In this document: one piece after another, positions 1 to 10,707 of the stretch | Position numbering within the stretch: position 1 is the first letter of the stretch | Layout of the letters: each line of letters opens with the position of its first letter | Source: Punica granatum | Taxonomy: Eukaryota > Streptophyta > Magnoliopsida > Myrtales > Lythraceae | Assembly: GCF_007655135.1 (NCBI RefSeq) | Contig: NC_045132.1 | Coordinates: forward strand, 13,702,001 to 13,766,000 | DNA: 64,000 bases | Direction: 5' to 3' | The notes under the pieces: model-generated | Told to the model about the DNA's origin: nothing | Database searches by the model: none | Seen by the model: only the letters and a program-made list of their open reading frames with translations | Program-made: the position numbers and the translations under genes

Positions 1-261
1 GTTACAATTTTGATTATTCAGTCAATAAAAATGTAAAACGCAGTTGCCTAAGTAACCGAAAATTGAAATATCTAAACCACTTAAGCATGTATATAAAGGT
101 TCAATCTTTTTAGTTTGTGTTTCATTTCATCAATTAGAAAGTAAGCCAAGTAAATTGTAACTTGGGGATAATATAAAAGGTAAAATATTAATCAATATTT
201 GTAGCAATGAAATGGAAAGAATGTGATCAAAAGTTAAAGGAAAAAACTCACACAATTTGTA
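1..261. other. AT-rich intergenic sequence
   Basis: No open frame, repeat or RNA gene that I can support. It ends at the TA dinucleotide (260-261) that flanks the foldback element. Confidence 0.5.
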
Positions 262-857
262 GGGAAAATAGTACCGCACAACATGTTTTTTAAAATTTTT
301 TCACGCTGGTAAATTCAAATTATTTCTTTATGCAGCATGATTTTTTTTAGTGCATCGCATTCCGTCCAAAATTTGACAGAATGTTGATATGGCAAAGTTT
401 TTCGCGCAAACCGTGTACAGCTGGGCGCCACAGAGGACACTTGTGGGACCCACTTCCTTCGTCCTCCCTCTGTGTCTTTCCCTCTTCCACTGAAAATTTC
501 ACTCTCTTGACACAAAAAATCAGTGTAAATATCCCTTATGAAGGAAACCCTAGCCCAAGCAACAATTCGCATCTGAAGGAACTTTCTGATTATTGGAGGG
601 AGTGGATTTCTTGTGAGAAAGTTTATTTCAGGGAGGAACAAGGGAGTGGTTCCCACAAATGTCCTCCGTGGTGCCCAGCTGTGCACAGATTGCTCCAAAA
701 ACTTTGTCACGTCAGCATTCCATCAAATTTTGGACGGAAGTCTAATGGAACGTTATGCACAATAAAAAAAAATTGTGTTGCATAAAGAACTGATTTGAAT
801 TTATTTTGTAGCATGAAAAAATTATAAAAAAAAAATGCTATATGGTGCTGTTTTCCC
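262..857. mobile_element. Foldback MITE with ~190-bp terminal inverted repeats
   Basis: The two halves are inverted copies of each other. The left arm (262 to about 450) starts GGGAAAATAGTACCGCAC and the right arm (about 640-857) ends GGTGCTGTTTTCCC. Shared blocks inside the arms include CTTTATGCA, the CCGTCCAAAATTTGA block and CAGCTGGGC. TA flanks both ends (260-261 and 858-859), which would be a 2-bp target duplication. Apparent reading frames across it on both strands only reflect the inverted arms. No transposase is present, so it is non-autonomous. The superfamily is uncertain: the TA target suggests Tc1/mariner, while the long arms resemble Mutator-like foldback elements. Confidence 0.75.
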
Positions 858-859
858 TA

Positions 860-2136
860 ATATATTTTACTAAAACTTTACGCGAGTCATTCACTAGGAT
901 TTCAATGGAGAAAACTACCAAATACACCCTGAAAGATTGATTGTACATCACATTGAACCTCGAATTTTTTTTTACATCTCATAAACCCTTGGCCGTTATA
1001 AAACACATGTGAGGACCCTTCCATCTGACTTCCGTCAAGAAATAGACGAAATCGTCCGACATGACATTGTTTATCGTTTGTTTCTCTCTCACTTTCATTA
1101 CTTATCATATATATATATATATATATATATATTCTATTCTCTCTCTCACTTTTCCTTTTTTTGTGTGCGTGTGTGTGAACTCTCACTCTTTCATTTGAAA
1201 CAGAAAGGTGGTGGATGTAATGGGGTCCTATTCAGATACTGCGCCCCCTGTTGAATCGAAGATAAGTGGAGTCAAAATGGAGTAATGTTAAATAAATATT
1301 CATTTTCCAAACAAGGGTCATTCCAATTGCACTTCGAATCTATGTGAAATAGGGCTTCTCGTTTTTTGTTTGGCTACGAGATCAAATGAAAAATAATCGA
1401 ATGCATTTTGAAATTTTAAAAAATAAAAATAAAGTAAGTGACGGAAACTTAGTGACACCATTAACACGATATATGGTCTCTTAGGAAAACACATACCCCT
1501 TTTAATTGTATAAATGGAGCATATTATAAAGCCATATACATATTTATATGTATTTCATAAGTAAGTTCATATGATTTAAGAAGGATAAAGATGAAAAACT
1601 TTAAAAGTTTACTGAAACTTTTGGAAATAAAAGAATTTGGTGATGGTTGAATGATAAATGGAAAGTTGGTGGACATGTGGCAATCTAATGAAGTCATACT
1701 GTAATTTTAATTTATTGTTTGTTACAGTTATCATTATATTTTATTTATTATAAATCATAAAAAAGTCAAAATAAAAAAGGCAAAATTTTGGTGGCTTGAC
1801 ACATGTCAATAATATCTAAGAGTTTTAGTTGTATTAGATATAATATAATATATAATATAATTAAAATTTCATAGTAGGCACTGCAATATCTATGGGAGCA
1901 TAAAGCAAACTCCACAAAGCCCATACGAAAAGTTGAGGAGAAATTCTTCCAAGTGAAAAGTTTGGGGGCTGAAAGTCTGAAGAAAAAAATTCTAGGAAGT
2001 GAACTACCGAAAGCTTTGGAGTTTGGATTGAATTTTGCAATATTTGCGCTTTTCTCTTTGGTCTTGCTCGGTCGCACTCACCGCGCAGTTATCTCCTCCC
2101 CCGTCCCCGGCCTTCACTCCGCCGAGTGCACTGACG
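860..2136. other. AT-rich intergenic stretch with an (AT)n microsatellite
   Basis: Contains an uninterrupted AT dinucleotide run at 1107-1132 next to a CT-rich tract. The last 100 bases become GC-richer and lead into the PPR pseudogene, so they may hold its relict 5' leader. No other gene seen. Confidence 0.45.
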
Positions 2137-2928
2137 ATGGCGCTGAGTTTCAGAAGTGTCCGTTCGATTCCTTCGGTTGCTTTAGGATGCCTTCGGGCTT
2201 CTCCCCGGCTGCTTCTTCTTCTTCCTTAACAGCCCGTGAGCCCTTCTCTCATCCACCCCATACCTAATCTTCTTCGTCCATCACTCTGCCGTCGTAATTT
2301 CTGCTCCAAAACTGCGATTTCCGAGGCGGAGAAGGCTCAACTGTTCTTGGATGAGATGAGGCACTGATGCAAGACCGGTGGATTAAGAAATCTCGACCAA
2401 GCCTTGTCTGCCTTCGATGGAATTACCAGAATCCGGCTCTTGCCTTCAGTTGCTGATTTTACCCTGCTCGTGGGGGTCATCGTTCGGTTGAAGCACTATG
2501 TCGCCGCTATTGGTCTAATAAAAATGATGGATGAGGTCGGTATCAATTATGACCTTCATAGTTTCACTATTTGGATAAACTGTCTATGCCGTATGAAAAT
2601 GGTGGATTTTGGGTTTGCTGTGATGGGTAGAATGCTCAAACTCGGCTTTAAACCGGATGTGGTGCCCTTGACTACTCTGGTTAATGGACTCTGCATTGAG
2701 GGAAAACTTTTTAGAGCCGTGCAGTTAGTTGATGTTATGGAGGACAGAGGGTCCGAGCCTGATGTAGTCACCTACGGAGCAATAGTGAAGGGCTTAGTTA
2801 GGACAGGCAAGACAGATGTGGCCCTCAGCTTGCTTCAGAAATGGGAGGGCAGAAGCTGCACAGTAGATGTTGTTACGTACACCACGGATGTTGTCACAAT
2901 TTTTATACACAACTTTTCAATTATGTAA
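2137..2928 (+). pseudogene. Restorer-like P-class PPR gene, broken and 3'-truncated
   Basis: One frame starting at the ATG at 2137 encodes a typical RF-like PPR protein: an arginine/serine/leucine-rich organelle-targeting leader, then PPR motifs such as the one containing PDVVTYGAIVKGLVRTGKT and the preceding LTTLVNGLCIEGK unit. P-class PPRs bind organellar RNA one base per motif, and RF-like members suppress cytoplasmic male sterility transcripts. Two stops interrupt the frame, TAA at 2227 and TGA at 2365; the second looks like a CGA-to-TGA change before CKTGG. After about five motifs the reading collapses near 2890 into unrelated AT-rich sequence and stops at 2928, whereas intact members carry 10 or more motifs. 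I call it a pseudogene; a short protein starting downstream of 2367 is unlikely. Confidence 0.8.
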
Positions 2929-3625
2929 AATATTAATGTGATACAAATACCATGAGAATATAAATGGAAATGGATTGTTTTCTAGACATATCTATACATA
3001 TCTTGCTACCCAAACAATCTATTTCCATTGTACTTTATTATGTTTCCATTTACATTTCGTACTTTTGTGGTGACTTTGAAATAAGACGTCAAGATGACAG
3101 AATATTGACACAAACTTTACATATCTACTCTACTTATTTAATTTTTCTTGTAATTAAATAATCAATTTATCTAAGTAAACTTTGCTTCATGGTTAAGTAA
3201 ATTGTATATATTGTACTCTTTCGTAGCTTCGTAGCTCAGTAAAACTTACTTCGCAATTAAGTAAACTTTACTTCTTGAATAACTAAATTTCTATATTATT
3301 ATTCTATATGTCAAGGGTTTTTTTAGGGAAAAAAATCAAATCCATTTGTGAGAATACGAAAATCGATCGTAGCGATGTAAAAAACTTTACTTCTTGATTA
3401 AGTAAATTCATATATTATTATTTTAAATATCAAATGTTTTTTAGGGGGAAAAATTCAAATCCATTTGGGAGAATACGAAAATCAATTGTACTCTTCTTCA
3501 GGACTTTTGAAATGCTTCCGCTTAACATATATATATATATATATATATATATTAGATTGCGAGAATACGAAAATTGATCATACTCTTCTCTAGGGCTTCC
3601 GAAATGCTTTCACTTTACATATAGA
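2929..3625. repeat. AT-rich stretch with a repeated 'GAGAATACGAAAAT' block
   Basis: The block GAGAATACGAAAAT plus nearby sequence occurs at about 3350, 3470 and 3560, often next to TTTACTTCTTGA. Similar GAGAATACG-CTCTCC blocks recur at about 5510, 6210 and 29195, so this belongs to a dispersed repeat family. An (AT)n run lies at 3527-3552. No gene seen. Confidence 0.5.
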
Positions 3626-6285
3626 CTAGGGTGACGGCCCCTGCTGCGCACGGTCATTAATACCCGCTAATTATAGATCATAAAATATAAATATGCATAA
3701 TATTTTTTAGTTATTGTTATGTAATGGCGGGTCTTCGAAGCTTATGTAAATATTTGTATAATTGATATATATTCATTAGAATTGTGATTACATCTTATAT
3801 TTGAAAAAAGATGAAATACTTACTTTACTCATATGATGTTGACGTATTGTAATAGTTTTTTGAGCTGCATGACTTTTTTTTTTCTGTATACGATCATAGT
3901 TTGTTTTGAATCTCCATAAATCTTTGTGTAAAAGGAACAACATTGTTCATGGTCTGTAAGAGAAAATTGTGTTGTCAGAAAAAAAATAGTAATTAGAAAA
4001 AAAAAACTCTCAAAAAAAGTGAAAGAACAAAGAATATGTTGTTGAGAGGCATATATATGTGTAAAATGGTAAAAATTATACATGTTAAAAAAAATGTTGG
4101 TTGCATGATAGTAATTTTGTTGCTCATTGACAGATGTATTGATGAAGATCGTGGGCATGACAATGAAGCTGATGCACATGAGCTTGGAAGTCGGACTAGT
4201 GAAGAAGGAGCTGAAGCACAAGATCTTGGAGGCTTGCATGTTCCGAGTGGGCCAATCACACGGGCGAAGGTCAAACAAATCCAACAAGCTATGGGGAGCT
4301 TGCTGATGGGCTTTTTGGGCCAAGAGGAGTCTAATTCAATTGGGTCTCCAAAGGCCTTTATTGAACTGACTTGCCATGAGATGCTGAAGATGAAATAAAA
4401 GACTGTCAACTATTCTAGATAGCCTTTATTTAGTTTCTTTTGTTATTTCTGGCTTTAGGAAACTAAGGTTATTTCAGTTACCTAGTTTATTAGTTTTCAA
4501 TTTCTCCTAGACTTATATAAAGGAGGCTGAGTAGCTGATCATAGGTAGACTATTCTAGTATTTTGGTAAGATTTTCTCATTTGTTCTTCATTGAACTCCT
4601 TCGAACGAACAAGTGTGACAACTTGTGATTGTTCGGTACACTTTGATATTATTAGTTCTTGTTTCTTCATAAACGGGTTAATAATCCTTGTCTTGATATT
4701 GTTGGTTCTTGTTTCTCTATAAACAACGGATCAATAATCTTCTTTATCTAAATCTGTGTTTGGCGATCTGGGAATCGATTCAAGTTGGTCGTCGTTTTCA
4801 CAATCCTTCGTGAGGTCTGCATCATGTATTGTTGAGAAAAAATATATACTCAACTCGAATATATTTTAAAGTACCAATTCATAGAAGACGAATCCATTTT
4901 ATAGATAAATTTATTTTAAATATTATATATTCTATTCCACTTTGTAATTTAAACTCTATACATTACTTAACTATAAATTAAGTAAATGCGATGAAATTAA
5001 TTCATAATAAAACGAAATAACAATGTGAACGCATTTATTTTCTCCGTTATTTATTTATCGAAAGTCGAATAGAATGTGTTCTTTTATACCGTAAGTTTTT
5101 GAGAAAAAATGAACGTATATATTAATATTATTTATTTCACAATTAATTAAATACATATATTATTATATTATTTTATATTTTATTATTTACTTTCTCGTTA
5201 AATAATGTATATATTTTTATATAAAAATTTAGAAAAATTATTAATTATATATTGTAAACTGAAAAATTTTAATTTGCATAATAAAATGAAATAGTAATGT
5301 GAATGCATTTATTTCTTCCTATCTTTATCCATCGAAAGTTGAACAAAATATATTATAAGTAAGATTAATTTATTAAAATATACTAAAGAAATAAATGAAA
5401 ATGAATCGCAATCTAATGTTAACCCATTTATTTCTTACACTTGCTTATTCATCAAAAATTGAATAATTAAGATAAATTTATTAAAATATATTAATAAATA
5501 AACGAAAACTAATCACAGTCAAGCGAATACAAAATCCGAATTGTACTCTCCCTAATATCGCATGAAATAGATCAATTAATGAAGCTTATAATCCTTCTCT
5601 TTGAACAATATAGAGTTAATATGTGCTTGGTAATCAGCAAAAAAGTAACATATTTGTGGAAAATAATTTAAAATTTATACATTACTTATCTTTTAACTAA
5701 GTAGATATGACAAAATCAATTAAAGTTTATTATTTTATTTTGTAAAATATATAGAAAAAATGAAAGTATGGGTAGTATAGAATCCATAGTATCCATATGA
5801 CCCTAAACCCTAAAACACTGTCATAATATATCCGAACCTTGCCTCATAGGGGTAGAATGGGATCTGTAGTACGCGAAAAAATCATTCACTTGATCGATTA
5901 TGCTACCATTCAATTTTACACAAAATTCATGAAGATTAATTAGTTATAAAACTCATAGAAAAATTAAGATACGTATTAATATTATTTATTTCATCTTAAG
6001 TAAACGTATATATTAATACATTATTTATAATATTATTATTTACTTAATCGTTAAGAATTTATTTTTCTAATAAGACGAAATAGTAATGTGAATGCACTTA
6101 TTGTTTTCGTTCGTTTATTCATCGAAAGTCGAATAGAATATATTATAAATAAAATGAATTATTAAAATATGATAAAAAATAAACGAAAATGAATCACAGT
6201 TGATAGTCGTGAGAATACGGAATTCGAATCGTACTCTCCCCGATATTGATCGAAATAGCTCAGCTTTAATTGTATAAGATATAGA
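3626..6285 (-). mobile_element. Candidate Helitron-like element (minus strand)
   Basis: Read on the minus strand, the 3' end at 3626 is a GC-rich hairpin-like segment followed by CTAG and then T, as expected for a Helitron 3' terminus inserted between A and T. At 6285 the minus strand reads A then TCTATATC, which fits a Helitron 5' TC end. The interior is AT-rich with no Rep/helicase reading frame, so it would be non-autonomous. A gypsy-type remnant lies inside it. The boundaries rest on short motifs only. Confidence 0.35.
4139..4830 (+). mobile_element. Gypsy-type retroelement remnant: polyprotein tail plus LTR-like sequence
   Basis: The translated segment at 4139-4396 ends with GPITRAKVKQIQQAM, which resembles the C-terminal tail found after integrase in many plant Ty3/gypsy polyproteins (usual form GPITRARAK...). 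A stop at 4396 is followed by about 430 bases with LTR-like features: a TGTC start near 4404, a TATA-like CTTATATAAAGG near 4510-4525, and a T-rich region after it. The rest of the element is absent. LTR boundaries and target duplication could not be fixed. Confidence 0.5.
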
Positions 6286-6487
6286 TATATAGAAATAGAT
6301 AATAGATATATAGATATATGAAATTATGTAAGTCTACCAGAAATCATGAGTTGTAACATCCACTTTTTTTGTTAACGAAGTGTTAAAGAGTAATAAAGCG
6401 TAGTTCTTTATCAATGATGATCTCTTTCCTGCCTATCTTATTTAAGACAAAGGGGGTGTTTGGGACGATAATCGTAAAACTGAAGCG

Positions 6488-9240
6488 TTGGTCTCAACAA
6501 TCGACGGGATGATTTGGACAGGGTGTGCGAGCGGCTTACTTATACAGTGGGATGGGAACGGGAGTTGCCTGCAAGATGTCCAATACCTTCCTTTTCCAGT
6601 TCAGTGCCTCTGTCTCTTTGGGCTTCGCATATGGGTGGGGTATGGGAATGGGAACATTCAGCGGTTGGACCCCAAATTCGTGGGCAGCTCACAGCGATCC
6701 AGTGATTATAGATTGACCATTGGGGCGGGGCATGTTTTCAGCTTGGCCAATCGTGGAAAGATCGGATGTTCGAATGTTACTTCACCGGGCCCACTAGACA
6801 GCATTTTACGAACCGAATTGGGTGGGAAAGAATTCCTGTATAGTAGAAGAAAAAAATGTGAAAATGTTGGCAGGTACATGGAATGTTGGACAAGGAAGGG
6901 CTTCTCATGATCCGCTCATAGCATGGCTTGGTTCTGCAGCACCTTTAGCTGGTATAGTGGTGGTTTGGCTTCAAGAAGTTGAAATGGGTGCTGGTTTCCT
7001 TGCTGTGTCTGCAGCTAAAGAGACGGTATGGGGATCTTATACGTACTACAATTTTATCTCTGTCCTAGATAGAATGTTTCTATCCAAGTTCTTCTACATT
7101 GAGTATTGACCGAGTCCCCTTAAGGTCCTTATTCCGTCACTATCTTGTTATTCCCTTCAGAAATGAACAAGTCATTAATCCTACCACTTTTAAGTCGAAA
7201 GAACAAATTAAACTCATAAAAATGAAAGTTATGATGCTGTCTATTTAGAATTTCAGCAGGGAGTTTCTTGACAAATTTATAGATTTTTTCTTTTTGGTGA
7301 ATATAGGCAAAATAAATCAACAGAGAGTTACAAGGATCTATTTTTAGTCTACAAAAAAAGGTCTTATTGTTTTCTTGGATATGTAGGTGGGGCTCGAGTG
7401 TAGTGCTTTTGGGCAATGGTGGCTCGATATGATCGGCAAAATACTTGATGACTGATCAAATATGTATTGGTTCTAGGCAGCTCGCTGACCTGCCGATGGC
7501 TGTCTGGTGAGTCTGTATTTGTGAATTTTTGTAGAATGTTTGTTTTGGTGCATGTTTTTCAGGTAGTTTAAGGTTGATCTCCTTAGATCAGCTAATGAGA
7601 TTTTGAAATGCTTGCTCAGTTCCTGGCTGCCCTATGTTTAGCAATGGCAAACTTGCAACACATGATATCCCAAGGTTTGCATTTGTTTCAGTTTTTCACA
7701 TAAAGCTTTTTTCGTGCAATCCTACTTAAGCTGTAATATTTGGTTGTATTTCTTTCGTGCCTCCATTGTGCTTATTAAAAGAATTAGTGTTTTATTGATC
7801 ACCGTGCTTATAAAAAGTGGGGAAAAGTACAAAAAGTTCTTTTGTGATTTGGGATCGGGAAAAATTAAACCATGTGTTTTTGTTATGGACAATTAGCCTC
7901 CTAGGGTGTACTTTGTCAACCATAAGGAGTTACGATATTAGTTTTTTTTTTTCATTTTTAGCCCTTGATCTTTAGCCATTTAATCATTTTGGTTCTAAAT
8001 CATTTTTCATTTATCATTCCCACCATCAACTTTTTATATTTTTCATTTTGGTCCTAAAAAGAAAATCGATAGGAAAGGAGGGGTCAGGGCTGCTAATCAC
8101 CGAGGTCACCGGCGTCCTCTATTGGTATCGGCGACCTTGGTGGAGGGGTTGAGGTCACCAGTTGGTGGCCCCAGCACTCGAATTGACTAGGGACTCCGAG
8201 ATCGATTCACGGGCTGGGGTCACCAAGCGACGACTCCGGCCTCTCCACAGAGGTCGTCAATACCCATGAAGGATGTCGGTGACCTCGGTGATTGGCGATC
8301 CCGACCCCTCCTTCCCAATCGATTTTCTTTTAGGAATAAAGTGAAAAAAATAAAAAAGTTGAGGATAAGAATGATAAAAGAAAAAAGATTTAGAACCAAA
8401 ATGATTAAAAGGCTAAAGATTGAAGATTAAAAATGAAAAAAAAACGATGTAACCCTTTTTTGCTAATGGAATACACCACAGATGAGCTAATTATCCCTAA
8501 CAAAAATACATTGTGCAATTTATCCCTATTCGAAACGTCAATGGAGTTTTTGTACTTTTCCTTAAAAAGAATAATAGTGTTTTCTTTCTATCTAATTTCT
8601 CCTTCCTTTCTTTCTTTCTTTCTGATTTTCCTTCCCTCTGCAATTCCCGGCCATCATGCTCTTGTTTTGTGTAGTCTCTTTCTGACTTGGGAGTGTATAA
8701 AGCATAACCGGTTCCCGCTAAAAAATTGCAGAAAGTATTGCGTATTTTAAGAGCATTGCTCTCTCTCCGCAACTGCTGGAACCTCTCTTTGCTGCAGGAC
8801 ATTTTTTACCTGTAACCCGTTATGAGTTAGCGATTATCCATATTCAAATATTGACAAATTTAATCCCTGAAATTTAACACTTTGTGTTTGAAACGTACGA
8901 GGTTTGCATGGATGTGATTGACAGCAATCACAAGCCCGTCCGCTGCACTTTCAGTGTGGATATTGCTCAGATCAATTAATCAGTGAGGAGATGTGAGTTC
9001 GGGGAGATTATCATGTCCAAATGGAAATGTCGACTCTCTGCTTGATCGGCTGTTTGAGATCCCAGAAACCATAGTCAGCACCAACAACATAATCATTTAA
9101 AATGAAGACAGCATCCAATTCTGTTCATTACCAACAGATCTAGGAAGGATATTGCTCTGTTCCAGATAATTTGTGATGGCGTCTTCAAGCAGCAGATCAT
9201 CGTCCAAGGGGTTCCTTTGGGTTTCCACCATGGCTCGAGG
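6488..9240 (+). pseudogene. Type II inositol polyphosphate 5-phosphatase (FRA3/5PTase12-14 type) pseudogene
   Basis: Intact members carry N-terminal WD40 repeats, a 5-phosphatase domain and a C-terminal extension, and remove the 5-phosphate from inositol phosphates and phosphoinositides; FRA3 affects actin and secondary walls. Seen here are a WD40 block at 6488-6720 (GMIWTGCASGLLIQWDGNG, RIWVGYGNGNIQ) and the start of the phosphatase domain around 6860-7030 ([29 protein letters not shown]). A QWWLDMIGK-like piece follows at 7395-7505, then the C-terminal part at 8890-9240, ending with a GSFGFP-WL match. Frameshifts are visible, for example at the A-run near 6850, and there are internal stops. 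The central catalytic exons are missing, and a foldback transposon sits at 7820-8562 in the gap. It cannot encode an active enzyme. Confidence 0.88.
7820..8562. mobile_element. Mutator-like foldback MITE inside the 5PTase pseudogene
   Basis: The two arms are near-complete inverted copies meeting around 8185. The left end reads GGGAAAAGTACAAAAA and the right end TTTTTGTACTTTTCC. The inner arms carry a GC-rich palindromic segment (8080-8310) with repeated GACCTC/GAGGTC blocks. Flanks TAAAAAGTG (7811-7819) and TAAAAAGAA (8563-8571) agree at 7 of 9 positions, consistent with an aged 9-bp Mutator-type target duplication. No transposase frame. Confidence 0.7.
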
Positions 9241-9991
9241 TAATGGCGTATTCTTGCTTTGTATAATGGTTCAACTCAATTTACGCTTTCTTCATTAGAT
9301 TCTGCGGTCGGTCTGATAATTGTCTATTGGATCTCATAGTTAGCCATCAGTCTGCATTTGCATTTGCAAGTGCATAGATTACTGTAATATGAAAAGCAGT
9401 TCCCAACAATGTTTTCTCAAAATTGATTTGGAAAACGGGATTGAGGTACATGTAAACACGCTCCTAAATGCCTGGTGATAATATTTTGGATTGGTCATGA
9501 ACCTAGGTGAGTCGCATTTCTAGCACGATTGAGCCTGATCACACGGTCGAGGTGTTGGCGCATCACATGGTTGGTGGGAAAACCCCCAACCCAAGAAAGT
9601 CATAAGAGTGATTCGGGTGGGGCGGGAGCTACATCACTCAAACAAAGTGTCACAGGGTCCGGGTGCACCACTGCTCCACCGCAAGAACAAAGCAAATAGT
9701 AGTCAAGCCATCACCAGACTCAAAGAGGCAGCCACAGATCCTCTAGCGGTCTGGTGTACAGTGTCTTAGCGGTTCCATTGAAACCGTGGCACACCTGAGG
9801 AATTTGCAGAGTCCGTGAATTGACAGACAGGTTTGGATATCTGGGTGGAGAAAATGTCGAGATTATCAACCAGTCGATCGGCATACCTTTGTTTATCTTG
9901 TGGATGATGAGCAAATGTACAGAAAACTTGATATTACTTGAGAAAATATTAGCCTCTGTCAATATTCATTACTTGAGAAAATATTAGCCTT
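9241..9991. other. Intergenic stretch with a short local duplication
   Basis: No gene recognised. A roughly 23-base segment (ATTACTTGAGAAAATATTAG...) occurs twice close together, around 9937 and 9968. Sequence at 9500-9900 is less AT-rich than its surroundings but gives no convincing coding frame. Confidence 0.4.
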
Positions 9992-10114
9992 GGAGAACTT
10001 GACTCGGAAGCTCTTCTCCCCCCTCAGCAACCGCAAAGCCCTGTTGATCTCCCCGAGCTTGCAGTATTTCCCGACGAGCATGAAACATACATTAGACAGG
10101 GGAACCTTACACTG
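9992..10114 (-). pseudogene. Decayed PPR fragment related to the adjacent intact PPR gene
   Basis: The minus strand encodes KYCKLGEINRALRLLRGEKS, which lines up with RGYCKLEEFDKALELLREMK of the intact PPR protein starting 0.6 kb away. Preceding residues (CKVPLSNV) line up with HKTLSPVM of the same motif. Only about 40 residues are recognisable and the flanks have no PPR pattern. It is probably a relic of a duplicated or truncated copy lying 3' of the intact gene on the same strand. Confidence 0.6.
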
Positions 10115-10259
10115 GACAAAGAATAATCCATGCACCGAAGCATATACTTTCTCTATGCATTCTTTGCAACGTAACATCTCTGCTATTGTATTATACCAGG
10201 ACCCTGAAGCAAGTATATTCAGTCCAAGTGCAAAGCTTTGCAGCGTGATCAGGAGATGA

Positions 10260-10707
10260 ATAGGGACCAATCCTCTCCCGCAGAGAATGTGCCCTTTGCT
10301 GCCATCTCTGTGATTCCCACCTCTCAAAGTTATCTCTGAGCTGATCACAATACTAATCATACATATAATGAAAGTTATATGACTATCTGATACTTGCAAA
10401 AGGTTACTTCAAATCTCACAGAGAAATTAGTGTCCGTGAAGCAATCAGCTTTTCCTGAGCATTTAGTGAATGCAAAGAGAAGTGAAGCTGAAAGAATTAT
10501 CTAAAAGCAGAAAACAGTGTATTCAAGTAAATAAAGCATGTCACATATATAATCACCTTCAAAATTCCTTTCGGTTATTAGGACAGCGGAGAATACATGC
10601 GAAATGGGTAAATGATGCTCCGCAATTCGTCGTATCTGGCAACTACATAAAATGAACAAACATCATCTGATTGGCCTAGGTCCCATGGATTCGCACCCGA
10701 AAACTAT
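10260..10707. other. 3' flank of the PPR gene
   Basis: No gene seen. It lies directly downstream of the minus-strand PPR stop codon and should contain its 3' UTR and polyadenylation region; no single poly(A) signal stands out. Confidence 0.35.

Noticed and set aside
5800..5820. Telomere-like CCCTAAACCCTAAAA
   Set aside because: Only about two units long and part of a dispersed repeat also found at 28720, so not an interstitial telomere array.
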